Below, in pieces: positions 1 through 6,561 of a stretch of 8,293 nt of DNA. This stretch comes from JAHEYF01 sp045805185. GTDB lineage: Bacteria; Bacteroidota; Bacteroidia; B-17B0; Aurantibacillaceae. A program made the translations under genes and the position numbers. The notes beneath the pieces are model-generated. The model saw only the letters and a program-made list of their open reading frames with translations, did no database searches and was not told the origin of the DNA. Where the stretch lies: the NCBI GenBank assembly GCA_045805185.1, contig JBJMLS010000256.1:1-8293 (forward strand). Direction: 5' to 3'. Numbering within the stretch: position 1 is the stretch's first letter; every line of letters starts with the position of its first letter.

Positions 1-699
1 ATATGCGATCAACTGGACCATGTTGTATTCATTTCGGAACAGGGTAAAAAATATGCGGAAGACCTATTGCAATTGAGTGATCATTCCTCAAAGCTTAAAG
101 TTGGCTACCTCGGCGTTTTTGAAAACAAACCAGAGAAGAGCCTTCGATCCGATGTATTCACAGTAATGAGCTGCTCCGCGCTAATTCCTTTGAAAAGGGT
201 CCACCTGATCGCAACGGCATTGAAGGGCATGGACCAAAAAATAAAATGGGTTCTTTTCGGGAGCGGTCCGGAACTGGCAACTATAATGGAGATCGTAAAA
301 CAGTTTTCCCCGAACATTCAATTCGATTATAAAGGCTCTGCCCCAAATGCGGAGGTGATCAATTACCTTGCAAATCACGCGTTGGATCTTTTCTTAAATA
401 CCAGCGAATATGAGGGAATTCCTTTAAGCATCATTGAAGCGTTGTCTTTTGGAATTCCCTGTATTGGGACGGATACCGGTGGAATGAAAGAGGCTATCTC
501 ACATAAAGAAAACGGCTTCCTGATCCCCAAAGACTTTAGGCCGGAAGAGCTTGCCGCATTGATCAAAAACTACATGGATCTTTCTGAAGACGCAAAAGAA
601 CTATTCCGGAAGGAGGCTATCTCAACCTGGAAAACTAAATTCAATGCGGAAGTAAATTATGGGAAGATCTGCGCTTTGCTAAAGGCTCAGGAGAAATAG
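1..699 (+). CDS. GT4-type glycosyltransferase, C-terminal part (5' end outside window)
   Basis: The reading frame is open from base 1 to the TAG at 697-699, so this is the last 232 residues of a longer protein. A TTG at 67 is only an internal codon. Visible features fit the C-terminal, nucleotide-sugar-binding Rossmann domain of a GT-B enzyme of family GT4. The segment around residues 53-66 carries a strand followed by LIPLKRV, the usual basic donor-phosphate contact. FGSGPE (86-91) is the conserved glycine turn. The EX7E signature is E138 to E146 (EGIPLSIIE), followed by GIPCIGTDTGG. The N-terminal acceptor domain is largely missing, so a complete protein would be roughly 350-400 residues. 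Role by family: a cytoplasmic or membrane-associated transferase adding a sugar to a lipid-linked glycan; donor and acceptor cannot be read from this. It is convergent with the next gene and overlaps it by 13 bp. Confidence 0.9.
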   Translation: MCDQLDHVVFISEQGKKYAEDLLQLSDHSSKLKVGYLGVFENKPEKSLRSDVFTVMSCSALIPLKRVHLIATALKGMDQKIKWVLFGSGPELATIMEIVKQFSPNIQFDYKGSAPNAEVINYLANHALDLFLNTSEYEGIPLSIIEALSFGIPCIGTDTGGMKEAISHKENGFLIPKDFRPEELAALIKNYMDLSEDAKELFRKEAISTWKTKFNAEVNYGKICALLKAQEK

Positions 700-1829
700 A
701 TCTTTAATAATTCATCTACATACAATTTAATATCATATTGCGATGCTGTGCTTTTAGCCGACTCTGAAAGAGAACTATAGAGCTCCTTATCCCGAAAAAG
801 CCTACAAATAGCTGCAGCAAATAATTCCGGATCCGGTCCCCGAAGCAAAAACCCGTTCTGTCCTTCACGGATAAGCTCGCTGTTCCCCCCGGCATTTAAT
901 GCAATTACCGGTAAACCGGATGCGAAAGCTTCAACCAGCACTAGTCCGAATGGCTCATACAAAGCGGAGTGAACGTAAATATCGCTGTCGCCCAGGAATT
1001 CTTCCACGTAATCCTGCGTTCCATGAAATTTGACATAAGAGGCGAGCCCTGTTTCAACTGCTTTCATCTCTACTCTTTCCCGTAATGGCCCGTCGCCGAT
1101 AAAATGCAGTTCAAAAGAAATTCCCAGAGCCTTCAGCTTTCCGGACACATCTATAAGAAAGGACTGATTTTTCTTTTCAACAAAACTGCCAATGTTGATC
1201 AGGCGCATTTTTTCTCCGGAACCAGGAGCCTTGCGATCAACTTTATTGAAACGTGAAACATCAATAGCATTGGGTAGCTTGATTATGTTTTTCCTGAGCG
1301 CAGCGCCAAGATTACTTTCGAGAAATAGTTTCACGTCTTCGGAAATAGCGATGAACTTATTATCACATTTTTTATACTGACGGAATATACGGTGACGTTC
1401 AAACAGCCTTGTCATTGCCTGCTTTGAAAAAAAACTTTTCAGCGAAGGCCTGGTGAATTGCACCATATTATCATGGCAGTGCGTGAAATATTTCACGTTT
1501 TGAAAAAGCAGTTCCCTGGAAAAAAAATCAGCCGCAAATAAATGTGAATGAATAATGTCTGGCTTGAATGCAGCAACAATTCCCTTGTAATGCTCCAGAT
1601 CAACCTGCGATTTACCGCTTAGTGAAGATTTAACATAAGATGTACAATACTGGATCTGTAAACCTTCAGAAAGGAACTTGTATTCATTTTTTTCATCAAG
1701 GACCAGAAGCATTACCCTCAGCCCTTCCCTTAAGCTGAGCTCACGGCAGATATCAAGCGTTAATCGCTCGGCCCCTCCCTTACCAAGATTGGGAATAATG
1801 TGCATTATTCTAAGTTCAGGGCCTGCCAT
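687..1829 (-). CDS. GT4-type glycosyltransferase
   Basis: A 380-residue protein, full length for a GT-B family GT4 retaining glycosyltransferase. The N-terminal acceptor domain opens with the glycine-rich loop PNLGKGGAER (13-22) and has DIIHSHL (91-97). The C-terminal donor domain has IGSFVEKKNQ (213-222), with the basic residue expected to hold the nucleotide-sugar phosphate, then FIGDGPLR (243-250), and the EX7E motif E292 to E300 in YEPFGLVLVEA, followed by SGLPVIALNAGG. It is expected to work on the cytoplasmic face of the inner membrane, extending a surface-polysaccharide repeat unit; the sugar is unknown. The ATG at 1829 overlaps the end of SGNH-like gene A by 14 bp. A second in-frame ATG at 1805 (IMHII) is possible, but would shorten the lead into the first beta strand. 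It is the last gene of the - strand operon in the window. Confidence 0.93.
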   Translation of the reverse strand: MAGPELRIMHIIPNLGKGGAERLTLDICRELSLREGLRVMLLVLDEKNEYKFLSEGLQIQYCTSYVKSSLSGKSQVDLEHYKGIVAAFKPDIIHSHLFAADFFSRELLFQNVKYFTHCHDNMVQFTRPSLKSFFSKQAMTRLFERHRIFRQYKKCDNKFIAISEDVKLFLESNLGAALRKNIIKLPNAIDVSRFNKVDRKAPGSGEKMRLINIGSFVEKKNQSFLIDVSGKLKALGISFELHFIGDGPLRERVEMKAVETGLASYVKFHGTQDYVEEFLGDSDIYVHSALYEPFGLVLVEAFASGLPVIALNAGGNSELIREGQNGFLLRGPDPELFAAAICRLFRDKELYSSLSESAKSTASQYDIKLYVDELLKIYFS

Positions 1830-2796
1830 ATATTTCTTTTATGATCCTGCTTGCAATATAAGGCTTAAAATGTTTTTCTTCATAATAATTCCCTACGTCT
1901 TTTGTCATTTCATTTATACCTGAATAATCAAACACCTTTTCTTTTCCAAAAGTTTTTTCCAGGAAGAAAAGATCAGCCCTGCTCAACTTTGCCTGGTCAT
2001 AATTGGGTGTGATCACGATCCTGAGATCAGTATGCTGCGCTCCGAACAACTTACTTACACCTTGAAGCATGAGTTTGCCCTGCTGCGATAGTGCAGGTAG
2101 AGATGCCTCCGGATCTCTCACATAAAACTGCCCTTTTATTCGTTCGTAATACCGGGCGCTATCTTTCCTTATCTCATTTTCATATTCAATGTAATTGATG
2201 TCACCGGTCACGGGAATATATTCGAAATGCTCTTTAAAAATATAATTCTTCATATATGCTTTGTATTCATGGTGAAGCTGCCAGTCCAGGTAAGCACGCA
2301 GGAAAGCAGGCTTAAAAAATCCAATGACAAAGCGCTTATAAAACTCAGCGCGGCTCTCTCCGGAGACGGAAGGATATTCTCTGAAAATATGTGCGTCCTG
2401 ATTTTTATCCATTGAAAGTAAGCGGTGATCAAGAACCAGGAGAACATGACTCAGCCTTACTCCTTTTTCATTAAGATAGCATAACTTTTTTGTGAGGCCA
2501 TAAAGCGTTTCATCATTCACGCCCAGGTGAAAGCAGGAATCAGCCTTCGAATATTTCTTCCATTCGTATGTTTTAAAGGACTTGCTCCGGGAAGAACCGA
2601 GAATAAAGGAATGATACTCATCAAAGTGCTTTTCAAGGTACCTTGCCTGGAACAAACGGTCGTTCATCAGCACTCCTTTGATTACCGGGGAAGGATAAGC
2701 ATAAATGATCCTCATCGGATCAGCGGCAAAAAAGAAAACCGCGATCAGTAAAAACGGACCCAGCAGTATTACTACCCGAACGATTAATCTTCTCAT
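1816..2796 (-). CDS. SGNH-like periplasmic acyltransferase partner A (AlgJ/AlgX/PatB/DltD-type role)
   Basis: A 326-residue protein with basic residues (MRRLIVR) and a hydrophobic helix at about 8-25, fitting a signal anchor with the rest in the periplasm. SGNH-type signals are GSSRS (67-71), where the third residue S69 is in the place of the block I nucleophile, and KHFKP with H309 as the likely block V histidine. The residue three before that histidine is E306 rather than the usual Asp. The fold assignment rests on these two motifs, the length and the gene order; overall sequence is divergent. By analogy with AlgI/AlgX, PatA/PatB and DltB/DltD, it would accept an acyl group from the neighbouring MBOAT and put it on a polysaccharide. 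Its ATG overlaps the MBOAT-1 stop as TGATG, suggesting translational coupling. It shows no close similarity to partner B beyond this architecture. Confidence 0.75.
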   Translation of the reverse strand: MRRLIVRVVILLGPFLLIAVFFFAADPMRIIYAYPSPVIKGVLMNDRLFQARYLEKHFDEYHSFILGSSRSKSFKTYEWKKYSKADSCFHLGVNDETLYGLTKKLCYLNEKGVRLSHVLLVLDHRLLSMDKNQDAHIFREYPSVSGESRAEFYKRFVIGFFKPAFLRAYLDWQLHHEYKAYMKNYIFKEHFEYIPVTGDINYIEYENEIRKDSARYYERIKGQFYVRDPEASLPALSQQGKLMLQGVSKLFGAQHTDLRIVITPNYDQAKLSRADLFFLEKTFGKEKVFDYSGINEMTKDVGNYYEEKHFKPYIASRIIKEIYGRP

Positions 2797-2798
2797 CA
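2794..2798 (-). promoter_or_regulatory. TGATG stop-start overlap coupling MBOAT-1 and SGNH-like A
   Basis: On the - strand the MBOAT-1 stop TGA shares its A with the ATG of the SGNH-like gene. No clear Shine-Dalgarno motif precedes it, so reinitiation by terminating ribosomes is the likely route to translation. This would keep membrane channel and periplasmic partner in step. Confidence 0.6.
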
Positions 2799-4235
2799 GA
2801 ATTGAAAATAAATAAACTGCGTATTGCCCCAGTAACCAATAAACACGAGACTATAAAACAAAACAAAATAGCAAGCCATCCGCCAAAGAGGACTTGCTAA
2901 AAAATGATCCTTAATTGATCTTTTTTCTTTGCTGATATCAGCAATAAAGAACAACGCTATTAACAACGACATCCATAGGATCTCATGAATGGTAAATTCG
3001 CCCAAGCCATTAAAAATTGCCTTCCCTTCGAGGTAATTCCTGAGATCCGGAATAAACCCGGACGCTATTGTTTTGAGAATCTCCAATGCTGTATGTGCGG
3101 ATTCCGCCCTGAAGAAGACCCATACCAGTGTAACAAAAGCAAACACAGCCAATGTTCTGAGAAACGGAAAAAGCCCACCTGTTTTTCGTGCTGAAAATAA
3201 GAAGAGGGTGCCGAAGATCATGGCAATACCGTGGAGCGCACCCCAGATCACAAAGGTCCAATTAGCGCCGTGCCATAAGCCGCTTACCAGGAAAACGATC
3301 ATCAGGTTCAGGCAATGCATCCACTTTGGCACACGACTCCCGCCAAGCGGAATGTACAGGTAATCCCTGAACCAGGTAGAGAGGGAAATGTGCCAGCGGC
3401 TCCAAAACTCCCTTATTGATTGCGAAATGAAGGGGAGCTTAAAATTTTCCATCAGTGAAAAACCCATTACACGGGCGCTCCCTCTTGCTATGTCCGAGTA
3501 GCCCGAAAAATCGCAATAGATCTGAAACGAGAAAAAGACAGCTGCTATCAGATACGTTAATGAATTCTGATGAGTAGGATCACCGTAGACCGTATTTACA
3601 ACATGAACGAGGTTATCAGCGACCACCACTTTTTTGAACAGGCCCCAAAGCATCAGTCTTAGTCCGCTTACCACGCGGTGGTAGTCAAATTCATGGCGCT
3701 CATAGAACTGGTGAAGCATATTCTGTGGCCGCTCGATTGGACCGGCAACAAGCTGGGGATAAAACATTACATACAAAGCGTAAATTCCAAAATGGCGCTC
3801 TGCTTTTTGATTTCCCCGGTACACTTCGATGGTATAGCTCATCGCCTGGAAAGTATGAAAAGATAAACCCACCGGAAGAAGGATCTGCAGGTAAGGCAAG
3901 GTGAAAGAAGCATCATGCCCCAGCAGCTGGTTCACATTTTCAATAAAAAAATTATAATACTTGAAGACGGCAAGCACACCTACGTTAGCGCAAATGCTCA
4001 GTACCAGCCAGGTCTTTTTTCGCCGCCTATCCAATGCCTGTTCAATGAACATTCCCGCGTAATAATCGATAATGATCGTAAAGGAAAGAATGAAGATGTA
4101 AACCGGGATAAAGAACATGTAGAACACGCAGCTGGACAGCAGAAGATGGAGCCAGCGGAAACGGTGCGGCAGCGCAAAGTAAATCAAAGTTACCAGCGGA
4201 AAAAAAATAATGAACTCTATCGAATTAAATAGCAT
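2796..4235 (-). CDS. MBOAT family O-acyltransferase (AlgI-like), copy 1
   Basis: A 479-residue polytopic inner-membrane protein of the membrane-bound O-acyltransferase family, with many hydrophobic helices (first ones about 8-20 and 32-57). Family hallmarks are GPIERP (165-170), CDFSGYSDIARG (241-252), the block RWHISLSTWFRDYLYIPLGG (280-299) and GLWHGANW (319-326). H322 of the WHG motif is the invariant MBOAT histidine, and H335 follows in GALHG. AlgI, PatA and DltB homologues move acyl groups from a cytoplasmic donor across the membrane for transfer to a glycan by a periplasmic partner. Here that partner is most likely the SGNH-like gene directly downstream. The start overlaps the end of SGNH-like gene B by 11 bp. 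The first 206 residues are almost identical to copy 2 (only S51F and V85A differ), residues 208-234 and 345-473 differ greatly, and the last residues FIYFQF match again. Confidence 0.95.
   Translation of the reverse strand: MLFNSIEFIIFFPLVTLIYFALPHRFRWLHLLLSSCVFYMFFIPVYIFILSFTIIIDYYAGMFIEQALDRRRKKTWLVLSICANVGVLAVFKYYNFFIENVNQLLGHDASFTLPYLQILLPVGLSFHTFQAMSYTIEVYRGNQKAERHFGIYALYVMFYPQLVAGPIERPQNMLHQFYERHEFDYHRVVSGLRLMLWGLFKKVVVADNLVHVVNTVYGDPTHQNSLTYLIAAVFFSFQIYCDFSGYSDIARGSARVMGFSLMENFKLPFISQSIREFWSRWHISLSTWFRDYLYIPLGGSRVPKWMHCLNLMIVFLVSGLWHGANWTFVIWGALHGIAMIFGTLFLFSARKTGGLFPFLRTLAVFAFVTLVWVFFRAESAHTALEILKTIASGFIPDLRNYLEGKAIFNGLGEFTIHEILWMSLLIALFFIADISKEKRSIKDHFLASPLWRMACYFVLFYSLVFIGYWGNTQFIYFQF
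3223..3533. repeat. Direct repeat block C, copy in MBOAT-1
   Basis: 311 bp matching 5548-5858 with the same 2325-bp offset and no gaps, about 37 mismatches by hand count (about 88% identical), including several transversions. It holds the MBOAT catalytic core, codons about 235-338. It is separated from block A by about 85 bp of strongly different sequence. Confidence 0.9.
3619..4235. repeat. Direct repeat block A, copy in MBOAT-1
   Basis: 617 bp matching 5944-6560 in the same orientation with no gaps and 19 mismatches by hand count (about 97% identical). It covers codons 1-206 of MBOAT-1. The match begins exactly at the ATG; the bases just before it (the end of SGNH-like gene B here, the end of the GT2 gene in the other copy) are unrelated. 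It ends sharply next to codon 206. Confidence 0.95.
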
Positions 4236-5139
4236 TTCTAATTTTCGTATACACTTTTTTTATCCCGGCATCATTCAGGTGATCATAATCCGTGTAATCC
4301 TCTTTTACAATAGTAGTGTCATCATACAGATCGATGTAAGTTACCTTATACCTGGATACAATGTCCCGGATCACGGATCTTCCCAGAGCGGTGTTGTTCG
4401 CATCCGCATAATTCCGGTAGCATTCTGACTTAGGCGTAGTTAGTATAACCAGACGGATCTTATCCGAAGCGCACAGTTCAATGATCTTTCGCAGAATATC
4501 CGTATTTTCTTTAGCCAGGTTCTTATTGAATTTATATAAGGTATGCTCCTTTGCCCGCGATTTGCAGTCAATGGGCCGAAACCCGGGCTGAGCAACAAGT
4601 GGAATAAACGCCGCTTGTTTTTGATCCGGCTCGCTTTGCCGCCCGGAAAATAAAAAACTGATATCGCGATTGGCCCTGAAAAATGAAGAAGAGGAAAGTA
4701 CCCGGTCCATGAAATTGTTCTTATATAAAGTATCCACATGCTTAAAATATTGCTTGTCGATATATCCTTGTCCCGAAAGCACCTGGTTATAACCAATCAT
4801 GTCATAATCGAGTCCAAGGAGAATGATTTTTATTTTGCCTTTGCTTCCGCTGATGACCTTTTTTAGTACAGTATATTCCCGGAACAAATCCTGCCCTCCA
4901 ACAGAGAGGTTCAAAACAGGTGATAACGTATCCGGGTAGTAACGGTGAAATTCTCCCGTGTGCGAATTTCCAATAATAATAGTGAAGGGCAGCTCCTGCA
5001 TCCTTACTTTTTCATATTTCTCAAACAGGAGATCCGCCGGCGTTTTAAAACTCCGGTATTTTAACTCAATACAATACCCCAGAGCCAGCATAACACCAGC
5101 CAGTATAACTATTTCTATAAACAGTTTCGCTCCCCGCAT
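4225..5139 (-). CDS. SGNH/DltD-like periplasmic acyltransferase partner B
   Basis: A 304-residue protein with one N-terminal hydrophobic helix (about 6-22), predicted to anchor it in the inner membrane with a periplasmic domain. SGNH hydrolase-type motifs are clear: IIIGNSHTGEF (54-64), with S59 as expected nucleophile; NLSVGGQD (77-84) as a plausible block II glycine; and DYDHLND (284-290), giving the D284-x-x-H287 pair of block V. Such proteins coupled to an MBOAT transfer the translocated acyl group to a glycan or related acceptor. It starts 5 bp after the MBOAT-2 stop and ends inside the start of MBOAT-1, so MBOAT-2 is the natural partner by position, although it could serve both. It is not closely similar to partner A. 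Substrate is unknown. Confidence 0.85.
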   Translation of the reverse strand: MRGAKLFIEIVILAGVMLALGYCIELKYRSFKTPADLLFEKYEKVRMQELPFTIIIGNSHTGEFHRYYPDTLSPVLNLSVGGQDLFREYTVLKKVISGSKGKIKIILLGLDYDMIGYNQVLSGQGYIDKQYFKHVDTLYKNNFMDRVLSSSSFFRANRDISFLFSGRQSEPDQKQAAFIPLVAQPGFRPIDCKSRAKEHTLYKFNKNLAKENTDILRKIIELCASDKIRLVILTTPKSECYRNYADANNTALGRSVIRDIVSRYKVTYIDLYDDTTIVKEDYTDYDHLNDAGIKKVYTKIRNAI

Positions 5140-5144
5140 TGTAA

Positions 5145-6560
5145 TCAGAACTGAAAATAAATAAAGCTTTGCTTCTCAAAGATGCCGTATAAATAGATAA
5201 GCAAAAGCATAACAAAAAAATAAGAATAGCTTGCCATTCGAGGATTAACATAACGGCTAATTACAAAGACCGGCTTATTTTCCTTCACATACTCCGCTAC
5301 GAACACGATAAGAATACCGGCAATACAGGAAATGTCGAATGCCAGAGAATATGCCGGAACACCGAATATCCTGTTGAAATTACCCTTAGTGAAACTTTGA
5401 AGAATGGTTAAAGCGTCATGAAAATCATTCGCCCGGAAAAACACCCAGGCCAGTGTAACGAAAATAAAAACTCCAAACATTTTTAAAATGGAAATTAAAG
5501 GGCTGTTCTTCTTATGAGGGAAAAAAAACATAGTTCCCAGGATCACCGCAATACCATGGAGCGCGCCCCAGATCAAAAAGGTCCAGTTAGCGCCATGCCA
5601 TAAGCCGCTTACCAGGAAAACGATCATCAGATTCAGGCAGTGTCTCCACTTTGGCACACGGCTCCCGCCGAGCGGAATGTACAGGTAATCCCTGAACCAG
5701 GTAGATAGGGAAATATGCCAGCGGCTCCAGAATTCTTTAACAGAGCGGGAAATATACGGAAGGTTAAAATTTTCCATCAGCGAAAAACCCATTACACGGG
5801 CGCTCCCTCTTGCTATATCCGAATACCCGGAAAAATCACAATAGATCTGGAAGGAAAAGAAAATGGCGGCCCAGATTACGGGGGGACCCTCATAAATTCC
5901 GGGGTGATCAAATACCGTATCCACAAATAAGGAAAGCCGGTCCGCGACCACCACTTTTTTGAACAGGCCCCAAAGCATCAGTCTTAGTCCGCTTACCACG
6001 CGGTGGTAGTCAAATTCATGGCGCTCGTAGAACTGGTGAAGCATATTCTGCGGCCGCTCGATCGGGCCGGCAACAAGCTGGGGATAAAACATTACATACA
6101 AAGCATAAATCCCAAAATGGCGCTCTGCTTTTTGATTTCCCCGGTACACTTCGATGGTATAGCTCATCGCCTGGAAAGTATGAAAAGATAAACCCACCGG
6201 AAGAAGGATCTGCAGGTAAGGCAAAGTGAAAGAAGCATCATGCCCCAGCAGCTGGTTCACATTTTCAATAAAAAAATTATAATACTTGAAGACAGCAAGC
6301 ACACCTGCGTTAGCACAAATGCTCAGCACCAGCCAGGTCTTTTTTCGCCGCCTATCCAATGCCTGCTCAATGAACATTCCCGCGTAATAATCGATAATGA
6401 TCGTAAAGAAAAGAATGAAGATATAAACCGGGATAAAGAACATATAGAACACGCAGCTGGACAGCAGAAGATGGAGCCAGCGGAAACGGTGCGGCAGCGC
6501 AAAGTAAATCAGGGTTACCAGCGGAAAAAAAATAATGAACTCTATCGAATTGAACAGCAT
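5145..6560 (-). CDS. MBOAT family O-acyltransferase (AlgI-like), copy 2
   Basis: A 471-residue polytopic membrane protein with the same MBOAT layout as copy 1: GPIERP (165-170), CDFSGYSDIARG (241-252), FRDYLYIPLGG (289-299) and GLWHGANW (319-326) with the invariant H322, then H335. It is expected to pass an acyl group across the inner membrane to SGNH-like partner B, whose gene follows after 5 bp. Its ATG lies 1 bp after the stop of the GT2 gene. Similarity to copy 1 starts exactly at the start codon and not before. There are no indels up to about residue 345, but the copies differ strongly at 208-234 and from about 345 on. Copy 2 is 8 residues shorter, all in the C-terminal region. Both copies keep every recognisable catalytic motif, so neither looks decayed. 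Confidence 0.95.
   Translation of the reverse strand: MLFNSIEFIIFFPLVTLIYFALPHRFRWLHLLLSSCVFYMFFIPVYIFILFFTIIIDYYAGMFIEQALDRRRKKTWLVLSICANAGVLAVFKYYNFFIENVNQLLGHDASFTLPYLQILLPVGLSFHTFQAMSYTIEVYRGNQKAERHFGIYALYVMFYPQLVAGPIERPQNMLHQFYERHEFDYHRVVSGLRLMLWGLFKKVVVADRLSLFVDTVFDHPGIYEGPPVIWAAIFFSFQIYCDFSGYSDIARGSARVMGFSLMENFNLPYISRSVKEFWSRWHISLSTWFRDYLYIPLGGSRVPKWRHCLNLMIVFLVSGLWHGANWTFLIWGALHGIAVILGTMFFFPHKKNSPLISILKMFGVFIFVTLAWVFFRANDFHDALTILQSFTKGNFNRIFGVPAYSLAFDISCIAGILIVFVAEYVKENKPVFVISRYVNPRMASYSYFFVMLLLIYLYGIFEKQSFIYFQF
5548..5858. repeat. Direct repeat block C, copy in MBOAT-2
   Basis: Partner of 3223-3533. Identity is uneven: the part encoding the WHG motif and RDYLYIPLGG is closest, while codons about 266-276 differ most. 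Confidence 0.9.
5944..6560. repeat. Direct repeat block A, copy in MBOAT-2
   Basis: Partner of 3619-4235, offset 2325 bp, same orientation. All 19 mismatches are transitions; only two change an amino acid (S51F and V85A, MBOAT-1 to MBOAT-2). Confidence 0.95.
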
Positions 6561-6561
6561 A

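Noticed and set aside
3073..3363. A 96-codon open frame on the + strand.
   Set aside because: It is fully antisense to the conserved catalytic part of MBOAT-1, has no recognisable motif and no start context; it is a shadow frame.
4200..4207. Runs of eight T on the coding strand near the 5' ends of both MBOAT genes (also 6525-6532) and the GT2 gene (7716-7723), considered as slippage-prone phase-variation tracts.
   Set aside because: Equal runs of eight occur inside other genes (for example 1427-1434, 1520-1527, 5521-5528), mostly where Phe or Lys/Phe codons meet. All frames are intact, and the tracts are short.
3678..4232. Open frames on the + strand at 3678-3866 and 3915-4232 that seem conserved because similar ones occur at 6003-6191 and 6240-6572.
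   Set aside because: They lie antisense inside the two MBOAT genes. Their similarity simply follows from the 97% identical repeat, and the differences fall at silent positions of the MBOAT frame, so the MBOAT frame is the one under selection.
2796..6560. Transposon-borne or IS-mediated duplication of the MBOAT cassette.
   Set aside because: No transposase, terminal inverted repeats or target-site duplications are visible around either copy; homology starts and ends within or at gene borders.
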